DNA of 64,000 bases, from NCBI GenBank assembly GCA_964631595.1, contig CAZVXL010000001.1, positions 1 to 64,000 on the forward strand, given 5' to 3'. The position numbers and the translations under genes are program-made. This DNA comes from UMGS1312 sp964631595 (GTDB lineage Bacteria > Bacillota > Clostridia > Oscillospirales > CAG-272). A model generated the notes under the pieces. That model was not told the origin of the DNA, did no database searches, and worked only from the letters and a program-made list of their open reading frames with translations. This document shows, piece by piece, positions 61,001-64,000 of this stretch. Numbering within the stretch: the first letter of the stretch is position 1; each line of letters opens with the position of its first letter.

Positions 61001-61548
61001 TGATCCTCTATTCCGTGATCCTGAAGCTCGATATAGTAGCCGTCGGAGCCGAAGATATCCCTCATTTCAAGGGCGTGTCTTCGCGCCGACTCGTAATCCT
61101 CAGCCAGAAGGCATCGCGGAATATATCCCGCAAGGCAGGCGGAAAGTGCGATAAGTCCGGACGAATGCTCCCGCAGGAGCTCCATATCAATACGGGGCTT
61201 TGAATAAAAGCCCTCGGTAAAAGCCTTTGAAATCATAAGGATCAGATTTTTATACCCGATCTCATTCTTTACGAGCAGTACAAGATGATAATACCTCGGT
61301 TCCCTTCCGGCGATCTTATCATGCCTGCTTCCGGAAGCCACATAGACCTCACAGCCGATGATCGGCTTTATTCCCGCCCTTTTACACTCATTCCGAAATT
61401 TGAGCGCACCGTACATGACACCGTGATCCGTGATAGCGACAGCGCTCTGCCCTGCGGCTTTCACTGCCGTCGGAATATCCGAGATACGGCAAGCCCCGTC
61501 AAGCAGGCTGTATTCGCTGTGTAGATGAAGATGCACAAAATCTTTCAT
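58009..61548 (-). CDS. dnaE: DNA polymerase III alpha subunit
   Basis: Replicative or lagging-strand polymerase, 1179 residues. The PHP domain opens with FVHLHLHSEYSLLDGA; the palm contains DMPDFDIDFCYNRRDEV with the catalytic Asp pair; other motifs are VGPGRGSGAGSLVAYL, ARHASTHAAGVVI-type sequence (here PRHASTHAAGVVI), and FNKSHAAAYAVLSYRTAYLK. A C-terminal OB-fold (LCGTVTKRSVKDTRKGEQMAFITLED) is present. Firmicutes usually also have PolC, which is not in the window. Last gene of tyrS-HAD-murB-whiA-dnaE. Confidence 0.98.
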   Translation of the reverse strand: MKDFVHLHLHSEYSLLDGACRISDIPTAVKAAGQSAVAITDHGVMYGALKFRNECKRAGIKPIIGCEVYVASGSRHDKIAGREPRYYHLVLLVKNEIGYKNLILMISKAFTEGFYSKPRIDMELLREHSSGLIALSACLAGYIPRCLLAEDYESARRHALEMRDIFGSDGYYIELQDHGIEDQKRILPLLEKLSDETSIPMVATNDVHYLNKSDAENQAILMCIQTGTTIGDGISSGFETDEFYLKTGDEMERLFGKYKDAVENTVKIADMCDFDFDTSKTYLPRYDVPDGGTPAEYLRSLAEAGLDARRSGGVSVRSIKEYTERTEYELSVIETMGYSEYFLIVWDFVNYARSVNIPVGPGRGSGAGSLVAYLIGITDVDPIKYGLLFERFLNPERVSMPDFDIDFCYNRRDEVIEYVRRKYGNDRVAQIITFGTMAARAVIRDAGRALGMGYAEVDRVAKLIPRDMGITLKDAMKRQELADMYRSNGAVRRLIDVGMALEGMPRHASTHAAGVVITDGAVTDYVPIAENGGAPVTQFTMDGIAELGLLKFDFLALRYLTVISAAERQIREHLPDFEIGRVTDDDPEVYDMLGRGQTDGVFQLESSGMKQMLQKLRPNKFEEIIAAIALYRPGPMDSIPRYIENRNSGNISAYSIPEVNAILSDTYGCIVYQEQVMQIFREVAGYSYGRADIVRRAISKKHGDELEAEREAFYAGAEERGHSRSEAERLFNDIAGFANYAFNKSHAAAYAVLSYRTAYLKSHYPLEYFCALLTSVIGNPAKISEYINEYSKQGIRILPPSINLSYSEFHAENGNVRFPLPAVRNVGESFSELIVDDRERNGSYSSYTDFLVRAGKLGLNRRQLEALIKSGALDTLGEYRSRMSAAIDKAMEIVGGESGDDGQLDMFASSGDGATAPVIVFPQIPEMSVKDKLLLEKEYIGIFASGHVLDDYSEHTELIEPDKISDIMSGEDSALDTVVLCGTVTKRSVKDTRKGEQMAFITLEDGSGEMEAIIFPQLFAKYGYLVNTDAPICIAGHISDRDDDQIRLICSEILIMIDDEHIKNAVSVPIPERRSTPAPVRLRNTADKALQMPASSASRPSVPQPQKPKRLFVKLDFGNEKLYKRLMCLFEICDGAVPVILYNTATSEYSKNTGIFVSASDLLIGELRKLLGDDSVVLR

Positions 61549-61587
61549 ACCAATCTCCGTTATATTAAGGCATCGGGTAAGGCTTTC

Positions 61588-62319
61588 TTATTTGTGAGAC
61601 GAGGCGTTTGACTCGTAAAAGCTTACGATCTTATCAAGGCGATGCTTTACCCCCGATTTTGAGATCGGAGGAGTGAATTTTTGACCGAGCTCGGCTATGG
61701 AAAGATCGGGAAACTTGACTCGAAGCTCGGCGGTTTTTTTGAGATCCCCCGTCAGCATATTAAAGCCACCCGACCCCTTCAGCTCATTTATGATCCCAAT
61801 GTGCTTTTCCGCGGCGCTGAGGGACTTCGCGATATTCGCGGCATCGCAATTCACCTGTCTGTTAGCCTCTCCGCGCATTTCACGCATTATCTTGACATTC
61901 ATGAGGCTGAATGCACCGCTCGATGCGCCTATATAGCCGAGAAAATCCTCAATTTGAGTGCTGTTTTTGAAATACAGAATATACCTGTTCTTTCTGATAC
62001 CGCGTCCCGCGGTAAAGCCGGCGGCAGTCAAGGTCTCCCCGACGGCATCTGCGGTATCGGGATCGGGAACGGAAAATTCAAGATGATAGCCCTGCTCGGG
62101 ATTTGACACATTTCCGTAAGCCACAAACAGCCCCGCCAAGAAATGCGACAGGCACTCTCCGCAGACCAGCCCGTTCCTCCCCTTGTGTATCAGCTCCGCC
62201 GGATCATCGGCATCCGAGACACAGCGACCGTCATTATATGCATGACGGCAGCATTTCTTTTTTATTTGGAGACTCTCAAGATGCTCCTTTACGGTCACCG
62301 AAAAGCTTTGCTTCTTCAT
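61588..62319 (-). CDS. whiA: WhiA-like sporulation regulator, short form
   Basis: DNA-binding protein with a homing-endonuclease-like fold, linked with division and sporulation. 243 residues, shorter than the usual 300-320. The middle (FLAGLFVAYGNVSNPEQGYHLEF; QIEDFLGYIGASSGAF; MREMRGEANRQVNCDAANIAKSL) and the C-terminal HTH (LSIAELGQKFTPPISKSGVKHRL) are clear WhiA. The first LAGLIDADG-like part is missing or replaced by a Cys-containing stretch (KKKCCRHAYNDGRC, VCGEC). It overlaps murB by 4 nt. Confidence 0.9.
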   Translation of the reverse strand: MKKQSFSVTVKEHLESLQIKKKCCRHAYNDGRCVSDADDPAELIHKGRNGLVCGECLSHFLAGLFVAYGNVSNPEQGYHLEFSVPDPDTADAVGETLTAAGFTAGRGIRKNRYILYFKNSTQIEDFLGYIGASSGAFSLMNVKIMREMRGEANRQVNCDAANIAKSLSAAEKHIGIINELKGSGGFNMLTGDLKKTAELRVKFPDLSIAELGQKFTPPISKSGVKHRLDKIVSFYESNASSHK

Positions 62320-63233
62320 TCCACAAATATTATCTCATTTTCGATGCGGACACCGTGAAATTCGAATACCCTTTCCTTTACGATATCGCTCAGACGGCGC
62401 ACATCCTCGCAGGTCGCGCCGCCGATATTGACTATAAAGCCGGCGTGCTTCTCGGACACCTGCGCTCCGCCGACCGTAAGTCCGCGAAGTCCCGCCTTGT
62501 CTATCATCTCACCTGTATAACGTCCCGTATAACGCTTGAATGAGCTTCCCGCACTCGGAAGCTCAAGAGGCTGTTTTTCGATACGCCGCGCCATATAATC
62601 GCGCATCACGGCTTCGATCGACTCGCGGTCCCCAAATGTAAGCCGCACAGTCGCCCCGAGGATCACACGGCTCGGGGAGGTCTTATATGCGCTGTGTCGG
62701 TAGTCAAATTCGTGCTCGTCTCCGACAAGCTCTCCGAGAGTACCCGTGTTTCTGTCATAATATGCACTGCTGACAACGATATCCTTCATTTCGCCGCCGT
62801 AGGCGCCGGCGTTCATAAACACGGCACCGCCGAGGCTTCCCGGAATACCGTAAGCAAATTCAAGACCGCCGAGACTTCTTTTCGCCGCCGCGACCGCAAG
62901 CTCCGTTACGGGGACTCCGGCATCGGCGGTAACTGTATTACCGTCAAACTCATATGACGATATTTCCGAGGTGGATATCACCGCTCCGTCGAAGCCGTTA
63001 TCGGAATAGACAACATTGCTTCCGCGTCCTGCGACAAATACGCGCATCTCGCTCTCATCGGCAAGGCGCAGTGTATCGCAAAGCTCATCGCGGTTTCTCG
63101 GGATAACGAATACGCGCGCGGGACCGCCTATTCTGAATGTGGAATGTACACTCAGAGCCTCGTTTTCTTTATATGAAATACCATGCTCGTTTAGGCTGTG
63201 CAAAAAAGCCGCAAAATTACTGTTTGAAGGCAT
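62316..63233 (-). CDS. murB: UDP-N-acetylenolpyruvoylglucosamine reductase
   Basis: FAD enzyme that makes UDP-MurNAc, the second committed step of peptidoglycan precursor synthesis. 305 residues, type II MurB: HSTFRIGGPARVFV (FAD site), GRGSNVVYSDNGFDGAVI, GIPGSLGGAVFMNAGAYGGEM, AGSSFKR (catalytic Ser) and SEKHAGFIVN. Overlap of 4 nt with whiA suggests coupling. Confidence 0.97.
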   Translation of the reverse strand: MPSNSNFAAFLHSLNEHGISYKENEALSVHSTFRIGGPARVFVIPRNRDELCDTLRLADESEMRVFVAGRGSNVVYSDNGFDGAVISTSEISSYEFDGNTVTADAGVPVTELAVAAAKRSLGGLEFAYGIPGSLGGAVFMNAGAYGGEMKDIVVSSAYYDRNTGTLGELVGDEHEFDYRHSAYKTSPSRVILGATVRLTFGDRESIEAVMRDYMARRIEKQPLELPSAGSSFKRYTGRYTGEMIDKAGLRGLTVGGAQVSEKHAGFIVNIGGATCEDVRRLSDIVKERVFEFHGVRIENEIIFVE

Positions 63234-63263
63234 AGCCGCTCCGTTCTGCCGTAGCTCGGCTCA

Positions 63264-63947
63264 TCATAATAAAAAATCAAGGATTTCCGATATGTTCTTT
63301 ACAGTATATGTCTGAGAAAAATCCTCGTATTCGCGACACCCGAGCACAAGGCAGGAATCCATACCGTAATTCACGGCTCCCTTGATATCCGAGGTCGGGG
63401 AGTCCCCGACTACAAGATATGCGGACAGCTCGGTATCGCCCACCTCGTCAAGCACGCGGTCAAAAAAGGCACGAGAGGGCTTCGCCGCGCCTATTTCCTC
63501 GGAAATAAAGAGGCCCGACACATATTTCATGATCGTTGAGCGGTCAAGTCTGCCGTGCTGTGCCTGTGCCGTCCCGTTTGTCACAATGTATATCTTATAT
63601 TTACCGTACAGCTTTGAGAGGGTCTCCTCGGCATACGGCAGGAGCTGATCCTGCTTTGAGATCATGTCAAGATAGCAGGCGGAAAACGCCTCCGCAGTCT
63701 CTGCGGGCAGTATTCCCGTCTCCGTAAAGAGCTCGGAGAATCTCTCCACCTTGAGTCTCTCTCTTGTCGTCAGACCCATCTCAAGCTTTTTCCAGTGAGA
63801 ATCGTTGATCTCATGGTAACATGCGTAAAGTCCGTCGCTGTCGGGAATGCCGAAGACCGCCGCCGCATCGCTGAAGGCTTGCCTCTCCGCGGCGGCAAAA
63901 TCAAGTAGCGTATCATCGGCATCGCATAGAATATATTTATAATTCAT
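63264..63947 (-). CDS. HAD-family hydrolase, YjjG-type pyrimidine nucleotidase-like
   Basis: 227-residue HAD phosphatase with motif I CDADDTLLDF, a helical cap (FSDAAAVFGIPDSDGLYACYHEIN), motif II IVTNGT, motif III around KPSRAFFDRVL and motif IV VVGDSPTSDIKGA. Best match is YjjG, a noncanonical 5'-nucleotidase, but other HAD roles are possible. Its ATG overlaps the stop of the upstream gene by 1 nt (TAATG). Confidence 0.88.
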   Translation of the reverse strand: MNYKYILCDADDTLLDFAAAERQAFSDAAAVFGIPDSDGLYACYHEINDSHWKKLEMGLTTRERLKVERFSELFTETGILPAETAEAFSACYLDMISKQDQLLPYAEETLSKLYGKYKIYIVTNGTAQAQHGRLDRSTIMKYVSGLFISEEIGAAKPSRAFFDRVLDEVGDTELSAYLVVGDSPTSDIKGAVNYGMDSCLVLGCREYEDFSQTYTVKNISEILDFLL

Positions 63948-64000
63948 TATTTAACGAGAAATCTGTGGAATGTCTTCTTTCCCTTTTTGACAATAAGACC
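63947..64000 (-). CDS. tyrS: C-terminal end of an S4-domain protein, probably tyrosyl-tRNA synthetase
   Basis: Only 17 codons plus TAA are inside the window; they read GLIVKKGKKTFHRFLVK. A VKKGKKxFHR ending is typical of the S4 RNA-binding tail of bacterial TyrS. The rest lies right of the window, so the call is tentative. Stop and next start overlap (TAATG), so it belongs to the same transcript as the HAD gene. Confidence 0.45.
   Translation of the reverse strand, partial: GLIVKKGKKTFHRFLVK

Noticed and set aside
1..64000. tRNA, rRNA, transposase, integrase or prophage genes.
   Set aside because: Looked for on both strands by eye; no cloverleaf-like or transposase signatures were seen. A tRNAscan and ISfinder search would settle it.

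Overview
The window looks like a chromosome segment of an anaerobic, spore-forming Firmicute of class Clostridia, probably an uncultured gut lineage near the Oscillospiraceae or Christensenellales. This rests on sporulation genes (a cotJABC-like operon, spoIIID, a whiA variant), Gram-positive architecture (many lipoproteins, an SLH-domain protein, SRP operon order ylxM-ffh-rpsP-khpA), housekeeping genes with clostridial-style lengths, and strong Shine-Dalgarno sites with TTGACA/TATAAT promoters. Genus and species cannot be named from sequence alone. I saw no rRNA, tRNA, transposase or phage genes.

Layout. 1-8250: truncated BMP-type lipoprotein, cotJ spore-coat operon, a P-loop NTPase, radA, an unknown membrane protein, a GH27 alpha-galactosidase and a MecA-like adaptor. 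8335-15400: a complete type II-A CRISPR-Cas locus transcribed leftward (cas9-cas1-cas2-csn2-leader-array-terminator), with a rightward tracrRNA starting beside the cas9 start codon. 15648-22624: rodA, proS, pcrA, a tiny Asn/Gln-rich peptide gene and a secreted cadherin-like/SLH protein. 22695-32860: a seven-gene purine operon (purE-purF-purM-purN-stand-alone AICAR transformylase-purD-purL) behind a ZTP riboswitch with a terminator. 32977-38214: a lipid/diacylglycerol kinase; lysine riboswitch-dapA-dapB-lysA-phosphoesterase on the plus strand; then a small membrane protein closing the next leftward operon. 38217-42283: ldh and a sugar ABC transporter without its ATPase. 42359-47432: SRP/ribosomal operon, ECF transporter S component with coaX, spoIIID. 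47466-54064: nahK-galE-galM operon, divergent from a Crp-family regulator with an ABC importer. 54129-64000: small lipoprotein, TspO-like protein, class A PBP, and a leftward run of tyrS (end only)-HAD hydrolase-murB-whiA-dnaE.

The most notable system is the type II-A CRISPR locus. Its tracrRNA anti-repeat pairs with the repeat and leaves the same 2:4 bulge geometry as SpyCas9 RNA. A strong tracrRNA promoter overlaps the cas9 ribosome-binding region. The best candidate cas9 promoter lies on the far side of the tracrRNA gene, so the cas9 leader would be antisense to the whole tracrRNA. The Cas9 C-terminus lacks the RKR PAM-reading motif of SpyCas9, so its PAM cannot be assumed to be NGG. Other points of interest are a PurF homologue whose catalytic Cys is replaced by Gly, an operator-like perfect palindrome at coaX, Shine-Dalgarno sites buried in hairpins (spoIIID, tspO-like), a short Cys-rich WhiA, and a 58-residue membrane protein.
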